Positions 29,073 to 36,799 of a stretch of DNA of 40,318 nt are shown one piece after another. Each line of letters starts with the position of its first letter. Position 1 is the first letter of the stretch. The stretch comes from Gemmobacter sp. (GTDB lineage Bacteria; Pseudomonadota; Alphaproteobacteria; Rhodobacterales; Rhodobacteraceae): positions 1-40,318 of the forward strand of contig JAUXPG010000156.1 in NCBI GenBank assembly GCA_030683915.1. The letters run 5' to 3'. The position numbers and the translations under genes were made by a program. The notes under the pieces were generated by a model that was given only the letters and a program-made list of their open reading frames with translations, was not told the DNA's origin and made no database searches.

Positions 29073-29091
29073 GGGCGCGAAACCCGCGCCC
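29073..29091 (-). terminator. Possible ubiG terminator hairpin
   Basis: GGGCGCG-AAACC-CGCGCCC is a perfect 7-bp stem located 9-27 bases beyond the ubiG stop on the minus strand, followed by TGTTGG. Without a T-run it is a weak candidate. It lies in the 181-bp gap before yidC, which otherwise shows only a possible TTGACC -35 for yidC. Confidence 0.35.
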
Positions 29092-29099
29092 CGGAGCCT

Positions 29100-29846
29100 T
29101 CAGCCCGCCCGCCGCAGGCTGGTGGTGGCGTAGTTCACCGACAGGTCACGGTCCGACAGGCGCCATGACCAGCTGATCGGATTGAACACCATGCCCTTGC
29201 GATCCACCGGGTCAAAGCCTGCGCGCACCAGCAGGTCGCGCAGTTCGTCGGGTGTGATGAACTTGCGCCAATCATGCGTGCCCTTGGGGAGCCAGCGCAT
29301 CACATGCTCGGCGCCGACAATCGCCATCAGCCAGCTTTTCGGGTTGCGGTTGAGCGTTGAGCAGACCATCAGGCCGCCCGGCTTCAACAAGTCGTGACAG
29401 GCGGTCAGATAGGCCAGCGGATCGGCCACATGCTCCACCACCTCCATGTTCAGCACCACGTCGAACCGTTCGCCCGCCGCCGCCATGGCTTCGGCGGTGG
29501 TGTGGCGATAGTCGATGGCAAGGCCCGATTGCGCCGCATGGATCTGCGCCACCGGAATGTTGCGCGCCGCCGCATCGGCGCCCACCACGTCGGCACCCAG
29601 CCGCGCCATCGGTTCGCTCAGCAACCCGCCGCCGCAGCCGATGTCCAGCAGCCGCAGGCCGGCAAACGGGCGGTCGGATTTCAGGTCTCGCCCGAATTCG
29701 GCGGCAATCTGGGTGCAGATGTAATCCAGCCGGCAGGGATTGAGCATGTGCAACGGTTTGAACTTGCCCGACGGGTCCCACCATTCGGCCGCCATCGCCT
29801 CGAACTTGGCAACCTCGGCGGGGTCAACGGTATTCATGGTGGTCAT
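29100..29846 (-). CDS. ubiG: Ubiquinone biosynthesis O-methyltransferase
   Basis: UbiG performs both O-methylations of ubiquinone synthesis using SAM. AAGGAGG before [25 protein letters not shown] (29846) fixes the start, 248 residues. The N-terminal [18 protein letters not shown] is a UbiG hallmark. SAM motif I is [26 protein letters not shown], followed by [16 protein letters not shown] and [14 protein letters not shown]. Ubiquinone serves both respiration and the photosynthetic reaction centre. It is divergent from the iminopeptidase with a 62-bp gap. Confidence 0.97.
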   Translation of the reverse strand: MTTMNTVDPAEVAKFEAMAAEWWDPSGKFKPLHMLNPCRLDYICTQIAAEFGRDLKSDRPFAGLRLLDIGCGGGLLSEPMARLGADVVGADAAARNIPVAQIHAAQSGLAIDYRHTTAEAMAAAGERFDVVLNMEVVEHVADPLAYLTACHDLLKPGGLMVCSTLNRNPKSWLMAIVGAEHVMRWLPKGTHDWRKFITPDELRDLLVRAGFDPVDRKGMVFNPISWSWRLSDRDLSVNYATTSLRRAG

Positions 29847-29869
29847 GCGTTCCTCCTTGCGGTGCGCGG

Positions 29870-29899
29870 TTCGACGGGGCAGGCTTGCGGTGCTATATA
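29870..29899 (+). promoter_or_regulatory. Promoter of the proline iminopeptidase gene, probably leaderless
   Basis: TTCGAC (29870-29875) and TATATA (29894-29899) lie 18 bases apart; the TATATAA is conspicuous in this GC-rich DNA. A start 7-9 bases after the -10 falls at 29906-29909, on or next to the ATG at 29909. No Shine-Dalgarno is present, so the mRNA may be leaderless. Confidence 0.5.
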
Positions 29900-29908
29900 A
29901 GGCAAACC

Positions 29909-30880
29909 ATGGACAGAACAGTCGGACACAGGCGCGCAGTCGATTACCTTTACCCGCCGGTCGAACCATTCGACCAGCGGGTGATCGACATGGGCGATGG
30001 TCATCGCGTCTATGTCGAACAATGCGGCAATCCGAAGGGGCGCCCGGTGGTGGTGGTCCATGGCGGGCCGGGCGGCGGATGCAGCCCGGCGATGCGGCGC
30101 TATTTCGACCCGCAGGCGTTCCGCATCGTGCTGTTCGACCAGCGCGGATGCGGTCGGTCGCGGCCGCATGCCTCGGTCGCGCACAACACGACGTGGCATC
30201 TGGTCGATGACATGGAAACCATCCGCGACACCCTCGGTATCGAAGACTGGGCGCTGTTCGGCGGCAGCTGGGGTGCCACGCTGGCGCTGATCTATGCCAT
30301 CCGCCACCCCGACCGGGTTTCGCACCTGATCTTGCGCGGGGTGTTCCTGATGACGCGGGCCGAGCTGGACTGGTTCTATGGCGGCGGCGCGGGCGCGTTC
30401 TTTCCCGAGGAATGGCGCCGCTTTGCCCACGCCGTGCCGGAGACGGAACGCGGCGACCTGATTGGCGCCTATCACCGCCGGCTGTTCTGCGGCGACATGG
30501 CGCAAGAGATGCACTTTGCCCGGCTGTGGTCGGGCTGGGAAAACGCGCTGGCCTCGATCGGGGCGGAGGGCATGGGCATGGACAGCCCCGGCGACTATGC
30601 CCGCGCCTTTGCCCGGCTGGAGAACCACTATTTCCGCAATGGCGGGTTTCTGGACCACGACGGCTGGATTCTGGCCAACCGCGCCCGCATCACCCACCTG
30701 CCCGCCACCATCGTACAGGGCCGGTACGACATGATCTGCCCGCCCGCCGCCGCGCACAGTCTGTCCGATGGCTGGCCGCTGGCCAGCCTGCGGATGATTC
30801 CGATGGCCGGGCACGCCTTGTCGGAACCGGGCATCACCGCTGAACTTGTGCGCGCGACCGACGCGCTCCGCCGCCTCTGA
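29909..30880 (+). CDS. pip: Proline iminopeptidase
   Basis: This alpha/beta-hydrolase (peptidase S33) releases N-terminal proline from peptides. The 323-residue protein starts [20 protein letters not shown] and has the family oxyanion loop [25 protein letters not shown], the nucleophile elbow [15 protein letters not shown], the acid in QGRYDMICP and the His in MAGHALSE, so the catalytic Ser/Asp/His are all present. There is no signal peptide; it is cytoplasmic. The start codon lies about 10 bases from a TATATAA box. A nitroreductase gene follows after 23 bp. Confidence 0.95.
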   Translation: MDRTVGHRRAVDYLYPPVEPFDQRVIDMGDGHRVYVEQCGNPKGRPVVVVHGGPGGGCSPAMRRYFDPQAFRIVLFDQRGCGRSRPHASVAHNTTWHLVDDMETIRDTLGIEDWALFGGSWGATLALIYAIRHPDRVSHLILRGVFLMTRAELDWFYGGGAGAFFPEEWRRFAHAVPETERGDLIGAYHRRLFCGDMAQEMHFARLWSGWENALASIGAEGMGMDSPGDYARAFARLENHYFRNGGFLDHDGWILANRARITHLPATIVQGRYDMICPPAAAHSLSDGWPLASLRMIPMAGHALSEPGITAELVRATDALRRL

Positions 30881-30903
30881 CCCCGATTCCCGACAGGACC
30901 ATC

Positions 30904-31596
30904 ATGTACGCCAAAGGCACCGTCCACTACCAACCGCTTCCGCTGCCCGACCGGGTGCGCCTGCCCGACGAGGCGGCGCTGGCCGCCGCGCAGGCGTTCC
31001 GCGCCCAGATGGCGCGCCGCCATTCGGTGCGCGACTTCCTGCCTGACCCGGTGCCCGAATCGGTGCTGACCGAATGCATCGCCGCCGCCGGGCTTGCGCC
31101 GTCGGGCGCGAATCACCAGCCGTGGCACTTTGCGCTGATCGGGGACCCCGCCATGAAGGCCCGGATCCGCGCCGCCGCCGAGGAGGAAGAGCGCGTGTTC
31201 TATTCGGGCGGGGGTGGCGACGAATGGCTGTCGGCGCTGGAACCCATCGGCACCGGGGTGGAAAAGCCGCACCTGACCACCGCGCCGTGGCTGATCGTGG
31301 TTTTCGCGCAGCGCTGGGGGCACACGGACGAAGGCACGCGTTACAAAAACTATTACGTCCCCGAAAGCGTGGGCATCGCCACCGGATTTCTGGTAACCGC
31401 GCTGCATCAGGCCGGGCTGGTGTGCCTGACCCACACCCCCAACCCGATGAAATTCCTCAATGGTCTGTGCGGGCGACCCGAATCGGAAAAGCCGGTGATG
31501 ATTCTGCCGGTGGGCCACGCGGCGCCCGAGGCGACGGTGCCTGCGGTGGCCAAGCGCAAGAAGCCGCTGGAGCAGATCCTCACCGTGTTCCGCTAG
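30904..31596 (+). CDS. Nitroreductase-family oxidoreductase
   Basis: FMN-dependent family reducing nitro compounds, quinones or other electron acceptors with NAD(P)H. In 230 residues the FMN-binding signature RRHSVRDFLPDPVPESVL is followed by AGLAPSGANHQPWHFALI, KNYYVPESVGIATGFLVTALH and a C-terminal KRKKPLEQI. The resemblance to the iodotyrosine deiodinase-like or BluB-like branch is only loose, so I leave the reaction open. AGGA precedes the ATG. It probably shares the pip transcript. It ends 6 bp from the 3' end of the opposing tRNA-Pro gene. Confidence 0.9.
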   Translation: MYAKGTVHYQPLPLPDRVRLPDEAALAAAQAFRAQMARRHSVRDFLPDPVPESVLTECIAAAGLAPSGANHQPWHFALIGDPAMKARIRAAAEEEERVFYSGGGGDEWLSALEPIGTGVEKPHLTTAPWLIVVFAQRWGHTDEGTRYKNYYVPESVGIATGFLVTALHQAGLVCLTHTPNPMKFLNGLCGRPESEKPVMILPVGHAAPEATVPAVAKRKKPLEQILTVFR

Positions 31597-31602
31597 GTGA
31601 AG

Positions 31603-31679
31603 TGGTCGGGGCGATAGGATTCGAACCTACGACCTACGGTACCCAAAACCGTCGCGCTACCAGACTGCGCTACGCCCCG
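31603..31679 (-). tRNA. tRNA-Pro (anticodon TGG)
   Basis: The minus strand reads CGGGGCGTAGCGCAGTCTGG..., which folds fully. The acceptor stem is CGGGGCG/CGCCCCG, the D stem GCGC/GCGC, the anticodon stem ACGGT/ACCGT with loop TTTGGGT (anticodon TGG, wobble T), and the T arm is GTAGG-TTCGAAT-CCTAT. The 3' CCA is encoded (31605-31603). The length is 77 bases including CCA. It decodes CCN proline codons, chiefly CCA/CCG. No integrase or att-like duplication is visible next to it. Confidence 0.96.
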
Positions 31680-31719
31680 ACTTTGGCCTGCTTAGCCGGT
31701 CCTGCGGGGGATGAAAAGG

Positions 31720-32193
31720 TCAGTCGCACGGCCAGGCCGCCGGACCCTCGGCAAAGGCGGCGTGGCGCATCACCGTGCCGGGCCCGATGCCCAGCCGCCG
31801 CGCCAGCCCGCCATTGATTTCCAGCACGGCAAGCACGCCGTCGCCGCCGTCAATCGGGGTTTCGTCATGCGGGCGCGCGTTTTCATGCACGCGCTGCACG
31901 ATCCCGGTCGCGTCGGCAAAGATCATGTCCAGAGGGATAAGCGTGTTCTTCATCCAGAACACCGCCCGGCCGGGACGGTCATAGACGAACAGCATGCCCG
32001 CCGAACTGGCCATCTTTTCCACGAACATCAACCCGCGCGAACGGGTGGCATCGGTATCGGCAAGGCTGACGGAAAACCGCGCGACCCCGCGCGGTCCCTT
32101 CAGTTCCACCACACCGGGCGCGCAGGCCGCCCAAGCAGGCGCCGCCAGCCCGAAGGCCAGCACCGCCAGCACGGCCTGTGCCATCCGGCGCAT
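31720..32193 (-). CDS. DUF192-family secreted protein
   Basis: I start at MRRMAQAVLAVLAFGLAAPAWA (32193), a clear Sec signal peptide with an AWA|A cleavage site, giving a 157-residue precursor; the listed start is too early. The mature protein has DUF192 features: RSRGLMFVEKMASSAGMLFVYD, AVFWMKNTLIPLDMIFAD and VLEINGGLARRLGIGPG. The family's function is unknown. The start overlaps the cold-shock gene stop by one base (TGATG), so it is translated from the same message. It is followed by 40 bp and then tRNA-Pro on the same strand. Confidence 0.9.
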   Translation of the reverse strand: MRRMAQAVLAVLAFGLAAPAWAACAPGVVELKGPRGVARFSVSLADTDATRSRGLMFVEKMASSAGMLFVYDRPGRAVFWMKNTLIPLDMIFADATGIVQRVHENARPHDETPIDGGDGVLAVLEINGGLARRLGIGPGTVMRHAAFAEGPAAWPCD

Positions 32194-32732
32194 CAATCGG
32201 CCTTGCGCAGCGCGGCTTCCCACGACAGCACCTGAACGGCCATGCGCCCGCGCTTGCCTTCAATGATCCGCAGGCCGACCGCCTCGCCGGGTTGCAGGTC
32301 GGCAAAGCCGGACTGGCGCAACACCTCGATATGGACGAACACATCCTCGGCCCGGCCAAAGACATTGGCAAAACCAAAGCCCTTACCCTTGTCGAACCAT
32401 TTGACGCGCGCGGCCTCGATCGGCAGATCATTGATCGTGCCGATCTGTTCGGGCGTCAGATCCTCGCTCAGCGCGACGCCCATGCCTTCGGGCGGGCGGA
32501 TCGCCACGATTTCCACCGCCTGTGCGCCACGGGCCGTCTTCTGGATGAAGACATCGATCCCCGCACCGTCAGCCACCGAGCCTTGCCCGAAATTCCGCAG
32601 CACATTGGCGTGCAACAGAATGTCAGCCCCACCGGAGTCAGCAACGATAAAGCCGAAACCCTTCACAGGATCAAACCACTTCACTCGACCCTGAATCCTG
32701 ATCCGATCCAGCGCCTGCTCTTCTTCTTGCAT
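32193..32732 (-). CDS. Double cold-shock-domain protein
   Basis: The 179-residue protein has two complete cold-shock domains. The first (about 14-80) has GRVKWFDPVKGFGFIVAD and DILLHANVL. The second (about 108-172) has ARVKWFDKGKGFGFANVF and DVFVHIEVL. RNP1 (KGFGF) and RNP2 are intact in both, so each should bind single-stranded RNA or DNA. Canonical CspA has one domain of about 70 residues; tandem forms are common in alphaproteobacteria and are often stationary-phase or stress controlled. The gene has an unusually AT-rich leader (32733-32885). Confidence 0.93.
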   Translation of the reverse strand: MQEEEQALDRIRIQGRVKWFDPVKGFGFIVADSGGADILLHANVLRNFGQGSVADGAGIDVFIQKTARGAQAVEIVAIRPPEGMGVALSEDLTPEQIGTINDLPIEAARVKWFDKGKGFGFANVFGRAEDVFVHIEVLRQSGFADLQPGEAVGLRIIEGKRGRMAVQVLSWEAALRKAD

Positions 32733-32885
32733 GTCAGAGCCTTTTCCCCAGCTTCAGCTCACTGTGCAGTTTTGCGCTGAAGGCGCGCAGGTTTCAAGGG
32801 TAATTGCACAGCCATACTTTTGCCAAAATTCACGAAGCGCGAAATTATTTCGGCAACATAACATGTTAGATGTCTTTTTGCAGAC
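32733..32885 (-). promoter_or_regulatory. AT-rich leader and promoter region of the cold-shock gene
   Basis: This 153-bp gap is visibly poorer in G+C than the flanking genes. On the minus strand CTGCAA and TATGTT lie 17 bases apart as a candidate promoter, giving a leader of about 110 bases. It contains a perfect 10-bp palindrome TAACATGTTA (32859-32868) and a short stem CGAAAT-T-ATTTCG (32840-32852). Long structured leaders are known for cspA-type genes; temperature sensing here is inference. Confidence 0.45.
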
Positions 32886-33488
32886 TCACGGGTTCAGGCG
32901 GCGCACATCCCAAGGTTGATCTGCTGCACTGCGGCGCCACTGAAAACGGTCATGCAGGCGGAAAGCGCCGTCGGCCCAGAACTCGATCTCCAGCGGGGTG
33001 ATGCGAAATCCACCCCAGAACGCCGGGCGCGGCGGATTTGTTCCCTTGGTCAGCGTCAATTTCGCCACTTCGGCCATCAGCGAGCCACGACTGTCCAGCG
33101 GTTGCGACTGGCGGCTGGCCCAGGCCCCCAATCGCGACTGCAGCGACCGCGAGGCGAAGTAGGCATCGGCGGACGGGCCGTCTTCGCGGGTGACGGTGCC
33201 ACGCACGCGCACCTGACGGCGCAGCGACTTCCAGTGCATCACAAAGGCCGCCTTGCCGCTGGCCGAAATCTCCTGCCCCTTGGCGCTGGAGTAGTTGGTG
33301 TAGAACACGAAGGCCGCGTCCTCGATGTCCTTGAGCAGAACCATCCGCGCGTTCGGCATCCCGGCGGCATCGACCGTCGACAGCGCGATGGCGTTGGGGT
33401 CATTGGGTTCGGTCGCCTCGGCCTCGGCCAGCCAGCGGCGGGCGATGGCAAAGGGGTCGTCCCCGGCAAATATCCCCGTGCGGTCCAT
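32886..33488 (-). CDS. pdxH: Pyridoxine/pyridoxamine 5'-phosphate oxidase
   Basis: PdxH is an FMN enzyme that oxidises PNP or PMP to pyridoxal 5'-phosphate, the last step of B6 synthesis and of salvage. I start at [20 protein letters not shown] (33488) with GGGAG 8 bases upstream; 200 residues is normal. Family features are [55 protein letters not shown] and the C-terminal [10 protein letters not shown]...WDVRRLNP. It is divergent from fabI across a 93-bp region containing a strong inverted repeat. Confidence 0.97.
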   Translation of the reverse strand: MDRTGIFAGDDPFAIARRWLAEAEATEPNDPNAIALSTVDAAGMPNARMVLLKDIEDAAFVFYTNYSSAKGQEISASGKAAFVMHWKSLRRQVRVRGTVTREDGPSADAYFASRSLQSRLGAWASRQSQPLDSRGSLMAEVAKLTLTKGTNPPRPAFWGGFRITPLEIEFWADGAFRLHDRFQWRRSAADQPWDVRRLNP

Positions 33489-33514
33489 GTGCAATGCTCC
33501 CTTATCCACCGGCC

Positions 33515-33551
33515 TTGATGCGGCGTTTCCGATGGCCTACACCCATCGGAA
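33515..33551 (+). promoter_or_regulatory. fabI promoter with 9-bp-arm inverted repeat over the -10
   Basis: TTGATG (33515-33520) and TACACC (33538-33543) are 17 bases apart, a plausible sigma-70 promoter for fabI. TTCCGATGG-CCTACAC-CCATCGGAA (33527-33551) is a perfect inverted repeat with 9-bp arms centred exactly on the -10. This is the geometry of a repressor operator. The cognate factor is unknown. It could also affect the divergent pdxH promoter. Confidence 0.6.
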
Positions 33552-33581
33552 CCCGAACAGAAGGTGGGCGAGGGACAGCGA

Positions 33582-34406
33582 ATGTCAAACGGACTGATGC
33601 GCGGCAAACGTGGGTTGATCATGGGGCTCGCCAATGACAAGTCCATCGCCTGGGGCATCGCCAAATGCCTGGCAGATCAAGGCGCGGAAATCGCGTTCTC
33701 CTATCAGGGTGAGGCGCTGAAAAAGCGGGTGCAACCGCTGGCGGCGTCGATCGGCATGACCGAATTCATCGAATGCGATGTCGGGTCGGACGAAAGCATG
33801 GATGCGCTGTTCGCCCATCTGCAAACCGTCTGGGGCAGTCTGGATTTCGTTGTCCACGCCATCGGGTTTGCCGACAAGAACGAACTGCGCGGGCGCTACG
33901 TCGACACCAGCCGCGCCAATTTCATGATGTCGATGGACATTTCGGTGTATTCCTTTACCGCCGTGTGCCGCCGCGCCGCCGCGATGATGCCAAACGGCGG
34001 CAGCCTGCTGACGCTTACGTATTACGGCGCCGAAAAGGTGATGCCGCATTACAACGTCATGGGTCTGAACAAGGCCGCGCTGGAAGCCAGCGTGAAATAC
34101 ATCGCCGAGGATCTGGGCAAGGACCGCATCCGCGTCAACGCCATCTCGGCCGGCCCGATCAAGACGCTGGCAGCCAGCGGCATCGGCGATTTCCGCTACA
34201 TCATGAAGTGGAATGAACTCAACAGCCCGCTGCGCCGCAACGTGACTCAGGAAGAGGTGGGCAAGGCCGCGCTTTACCTGCTGTCCGACCTTGGGTCGGG
34301 CACCACGGGGGAAAATCTGCATGTCGATGCGGGCTATCATGTCGTGGGCATGAAGGCGGTGGACGCGCCCGACATCGACGCGGTGACGGGCCGCAACAAG
34401 GAATGA
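33582..34406 (+). CDS. fabI: Enoyl-[acyl-carrier-protein] reductase (NADH)
   Basis: FabI reduces trans-2-enoyl-ACP in the last step of each fatty-acid elongation cycle. The 274-residue protein starts MSNGLMRGKRGLIMGLANDK (33582) with GAGGG upstream. The nucleotide loop GLANDKSIAWGIA and the catalytic Tyr/Lys region TYYGAEKVMPHYNVMGLNKAALE are those of FabI, as is the lack of a second Gly in the dinucleotide loop. The C-terminal GTTGENLHVDAGYHVVGM is family-typical. It overlaps the LysE gene by 4 bases. Confidence 0.97.
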   Translation: MSNGLMRGKRGLIMGLANDKSIAWGIAKCLADQGAEIAFSYQGEALKKRVQPLAASIGMTEFIECDVGSDESMDALFAHLQTVWGSLDFVVHAIGFADKNELRGRYVDTSRANFMMSMDISVYSFTAVCRRAAAMMPNGGSLLTLTYYGAEKVMPHYNVMGLNKAALEASVKYIAEDLGKDRIRVNAISAGPIKTLAASGIGDFRYIMKWNELNSPLRRNVTQEEVGKAALYLLSDLGSGTTGENLHVDAGYHVVGMKAVDAPDIDAVTGRNKE

Positions 34407-35017
34407 CGGTGGCCGCCTTTCTGGCGTTCTGCGGGCTGGTGGCCTTTGCCGCCATCAGCCCCGGCCCCGCCGTGCTGATGGCCGCGCGCACCGGGCTGAG
34501 CGAAGGCTTCCGCACCGGCGCGATGCTCGCGGCGGGCATCGGGGCAGGCGCGGTGGTCTGGGCGGCGGCGGCCATGTTCGGCCTGCATCTGGTGTTCGCG
34601 GCGGCACCCGCGCTGCTGTGGGCGCTCAAGATCGGCGGCGGGCTTTATCTGATCTGGATGGCGGTCCAGGTGTGGCGCGGCGCCCGCACCCCGCTTGTGA
34701 CCGAAGATGCCCGCCCGGTGCCGCGTTCGGCGCTGTCGGCATTCCGGCTGGGCGTGGCGACGCAACTGGCCAACCCCAAGCCCGCAGTGATGTATTCCGC
34801 CATCTTCCTTGGCACCGTGCCGCAGGGAACCTCGGTCTGGGTCTATGCCGCGCTGCTGGCGGTGATCCTTGGCACCGAAACCGTGTGGAATACCCTTGTT
34901 GCCCGCATCTTTTCGCTGGACCGCACGCGGGCGCGCTATATCAGCCTGAAAACCGTGATTGATCGCACTTTCGGCGGGCTGCTGGCCGCGCTGGGGGTCA
35001 AGATCGCCGCCACCTGA
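34403..35017 (+). CDS. LysE/RhtB-family translocator
   Basis: This 204-residue inner-membrane exporter-like protein starts in ATGA overlap with fabI. The LysE signature AAISPGPAVLMAARTGLSEGFRTG is at the N-terminus; later segments are GGGLYLIWMAVQVWRG, FRLGVATQLANPKPAVMYSAIFLGTVP and a C-terminal helix. The family exports amino acids, homoserine lactones or small amines; the substrate is not predictable. The end carries DRTFGGLLAALGVKIA, typical of the family. Its coupling to fabI is probably positional. Confidence 0.92.
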   Translation: MTVAAFLAFCGLVAFAAISPGPAVLMAARTGLSEGFRTGAMLAAGIGAGAVVWAAAAMFGLHLVFAAAPALLWALKIGGGLYLIWMAVQVWRGARTPLVTEDARPVPRSALSAFRLGVATQLANPKPAVMYSAIFLGTVPQGTSVWVYAALLAVILGTETVWNTLVARIFSLDRTRARYISLKTVIDRTFGGLLAALGVKIAAT

Positions 35018-35029
35018 AGGGGGGACCCG

Positions 35030-35536
35030 ATGAACGACCGCCTGCCACATGAAAAGGGCTTCCACGTGTCGTGGGACCAGATCCACCGCGATGCCCGCGC
35101 ACTGGCCTGGCGGCTGGATGGCAAGGGGCCAGGGATCGGCGGAGCATGGAAGGCCGTGGTCGGTATCACCCGTGGCGGGTTGGTGCCTGCCATGATCGTC
35201 AGCCGCGAACTGGACATCCGCGTGGTCGATACCATCAGCGTCAAATCCTATAACCACCAGTCCCGCACCGAGGCGACGGTCACCAAATCGCCGCAAGCCG
35301 ACCTGATGGGCGATGGCACCGGCATTCTGGTCGTCGATGATCTGGTGGACAGCGGCAAGACGCTGGAGTTGGTGCGCCGGCTTTATCCGCGCGCGCATTT
35401 CGCCACCGTCTATGCCAAGCCGCATGGCAAGCCGCAGGTCGACACCTACATCACCGAGGTGAGCCAAGACACCTGGATCTTCTTTCCCTGGGACATGGCG
35501 CTGCAATACGTGCAGCCCTTCCGTGGCAAGGACTGA
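35030..35536 (+). CDS. gpt: Xanthine (guanine) phosphoribosyltransferase
   Basis: Gpt converts xanthine, guanine or hypoxanthine plus PRPP to the nucleotide, a purine-salvage step. The 168-residue protein has the PRPP-binding motif [17 protein letters not shown], the N-terminal [20 protein letters not shown], the flexible loop SVKSYNHQ and the C-terminal [15 protein letters not shown]. These are hallmarks of the E. coli Gpt type rather than Hpt or Xpt. AAGGGGGG lies before the ATG, 12 bp after the LysE gene. A large potential RNA fold follows the stop. Confidence 0.95.
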   Translation: MNDRLPHEKGFHVSWDQIHRDARALAWRLDGKGPGIGGAWKAVVGITRGGLVPAMIVSRELDIRVVDTISVKSYNHQSRTEATVTKSPQADLMGDGTGILVVDDLVDSGKTLELVRRLYPRAHFATVYAKPHGKPQVDTYITEVSQDTWIFFPWDMALQYVQPFRGKD

Positions 35537-35543
35537 CGCACGC

Positions 35544-35631
35544 GCGCGGCGCCGGTTGGCGCGGGCGTGGGCTGTTCTGCGGTGGACCGGCAACGCCGCG
35601 GGATTGGGCAACGCAGCCCACGGCGCCGCGC
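35544..35631 (+). other. Long paired structure in the gpt/ABC-operon gap
   Basis: A contiguous right arm CAGCCCACGGCGCCGCGC (35614-35631) pairs with two blocks on the left: GCGCGGCGCC (35544-35553) and GTGGGCTG (35567-35574). That is 18 perfect base pairs interrupted by a 13-base left bulge, closing a 39-base loop that itself contains GCGG/CCGC. It starts 8 bases after the gpt stop. It may be a gpt 3' structure or an upstream leader element of the ABC operon. I recognise no known riboswitch class. Confidence 0.45.
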
Positions 35632-35727
35632 CCGCTGCTGATCCGGTCTTGCCCTTGGCGCGCATCAGTGCCTAACCTTGCCGTTGACGGCCGCATTCAG
35701 ACGGCCGCCCTGACATCGAGGTATCCC

Positions 35728-36747
35728 ATGCGCCGCACATTGATGATTTCCGCCGCCGCCCTGGCACTTGCCCTGCCCGGCGTTGCGGGCGCCAAGACGC
35801 TGACCATTTCCTGGTGGGGCTTCAACGGCGAAAAGCTGGACCAGTATATCGTGAAGCCGTTTCAGGAAAAATGCGGCTGCGAACTGGTGTTCGAAACCGG
35901 CAACAACGCCGACCGCCTGAACAAGGTGAAAATCCGCGACGGCAAGGGCGTGGACGTCATCTACCTGACCGACAGCTTCAGCCAGATCGGCGTGGACGAG
36001 GGCCTGTTCCAAAAGATCGACCCGTCGAAGATTCCCAACCTTGCCGGTCTGCACGACATCGCCAAGGACCCGCAGGGCGGCCACGGCCCGGCCTATACCG
36101 TGGGCCGCATCGGCATCGTCTATGACGGCGCCAAGGTGAAGCCGATCACCTCTTGGGCCGACCTGTGGCGCGAGGATCTGAAGGCATCGGTGTCGTTGCC
36201 GGGCATCACCACCACCGCCGGCCCGATGGTCGTCGTCGTGGCTGGCGAAAAGGCCGGGACCGACGCCTATGCCGACGCGGACCCCGCCTTTGCCCAGATC
36301 GAGGCGATCAAGGGCAACGTGGTCAAGAACTACAACACCGGGTCCGAGATGATCAACCTGTTCTCGACCGGCGAAGTCACCGTGTCGCTGACGCAGGACT
36401 TTACGCTCGGCCGCCTCAGGGATGCGGTTCCGACGATCGAATGGGCGCAATTGTCGGATGGCGACATCGCAGTGCTGAACACCGTGAACATTCCGAAGGG
36501 CGCGGAAAACGTCGATTTGGCGCACGAGTTCATCAACTTCATCCTCGACCCCGCGCTGCAAAAGGTTCTGGCCGAGAATGGCGTCGATGCCCCGGTGGCC
36601 AAGGCGGTGGAACTGTCGCCCGAGGCCGCGAAAAGCTGGACCTATGGCGAAGCGCAGATCAACAGCCTGAAGCGGATGGACTATGCCAAGATGAACGCGG
36701 CCAAGTCCGGCTGGGTCGAACGCTGGAACGAAATCTTCGGCATGTAA
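35728..36747 (+). CDS. ABC transporter periplasmic substrate-binding protein (PotD/F type)
   Basis: The 339-residue precursor starts MRRTLMISAAALALALPGVAGA (35728) with a signal peptide cleaved after AGA. The mature part, KTLTISWWGFNGEKLDQYIVKPF, DVIYLTDSF, GRIGIVYDGAKVKPITSWADLW and VNIPKGAENVDLAHEFINFIL, fits the spermidine/putrescine-binding cluster of extracellular solute-binding proteins. That cluster also binds other small organic cations and some purine-like or opine compounds, so polyamine is a guess. GAGG precedes the ATG. A strong hairpin follows the stop. Confidence 0.9.
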   Translation: MRRTLMISAAALALALPGVAGAKTLTISWWGFNGEKLDQYIVKPFQEKCGCELVFETGNNADRLNKVKIRDGKGVDVIYLTDSFSQIGVDEGLFQKIDPSKIPNLAGLHDIAKDPQGGHGPAYTVGRIGIVYDGAKVKPITSWADLWREDLKASVSLPGITTTAGPMVVVVAGEKAGTDAYADADPAFAQIEAIKGNVVKNYNTGSEMINLFSTGEVTVSLTQDFTLGRLRDAVPTIEWAQLSDGDIAVLNTVNIPKGAENVDLAHEFINFILDPALQKVLAENGVDAPVAKAVELSPEAAKSWTYGEAQINSLKRMDYAKMNAAKSGWVERWNEIFGM

Positions 36748-36755
36748 GCCGACCT

Positions 36756-36780
36756 GCCCGCGCGGCGTTGCCGCGCGGGC
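36756..36780 (+). repeat. Hairpin between binding protein and permease genes (11-bp stem)
   Basis: GCCCGCGCGGC-GTT-GCCGCGCGGGC is a perfect 11-bp stem with a 3-base loop, 8 bases after the binding-protein stop and 19 bases before the permease ATG. No T-run follows. In ABC operons such a stem is known to protect the upstream message from 3' exonucleases, yielding excess binding protein over membrane subunits. Confidence 0.7.
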
Positions 36781-36799
36781 GCCTGACGAAAGGTTCCCC

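Noticed and set aside
26675-29176. 833-codon plus-strand ORF opposite MOSC and yidC
   Set aside because: Antisense shadow of yidC; composition is not protein-like.
31603-31720. tRNA-Pro as an attachment site for an integrated element
   Set aside because: No integrase, no repeated tRNA 3' end and only normal genes on both sides.
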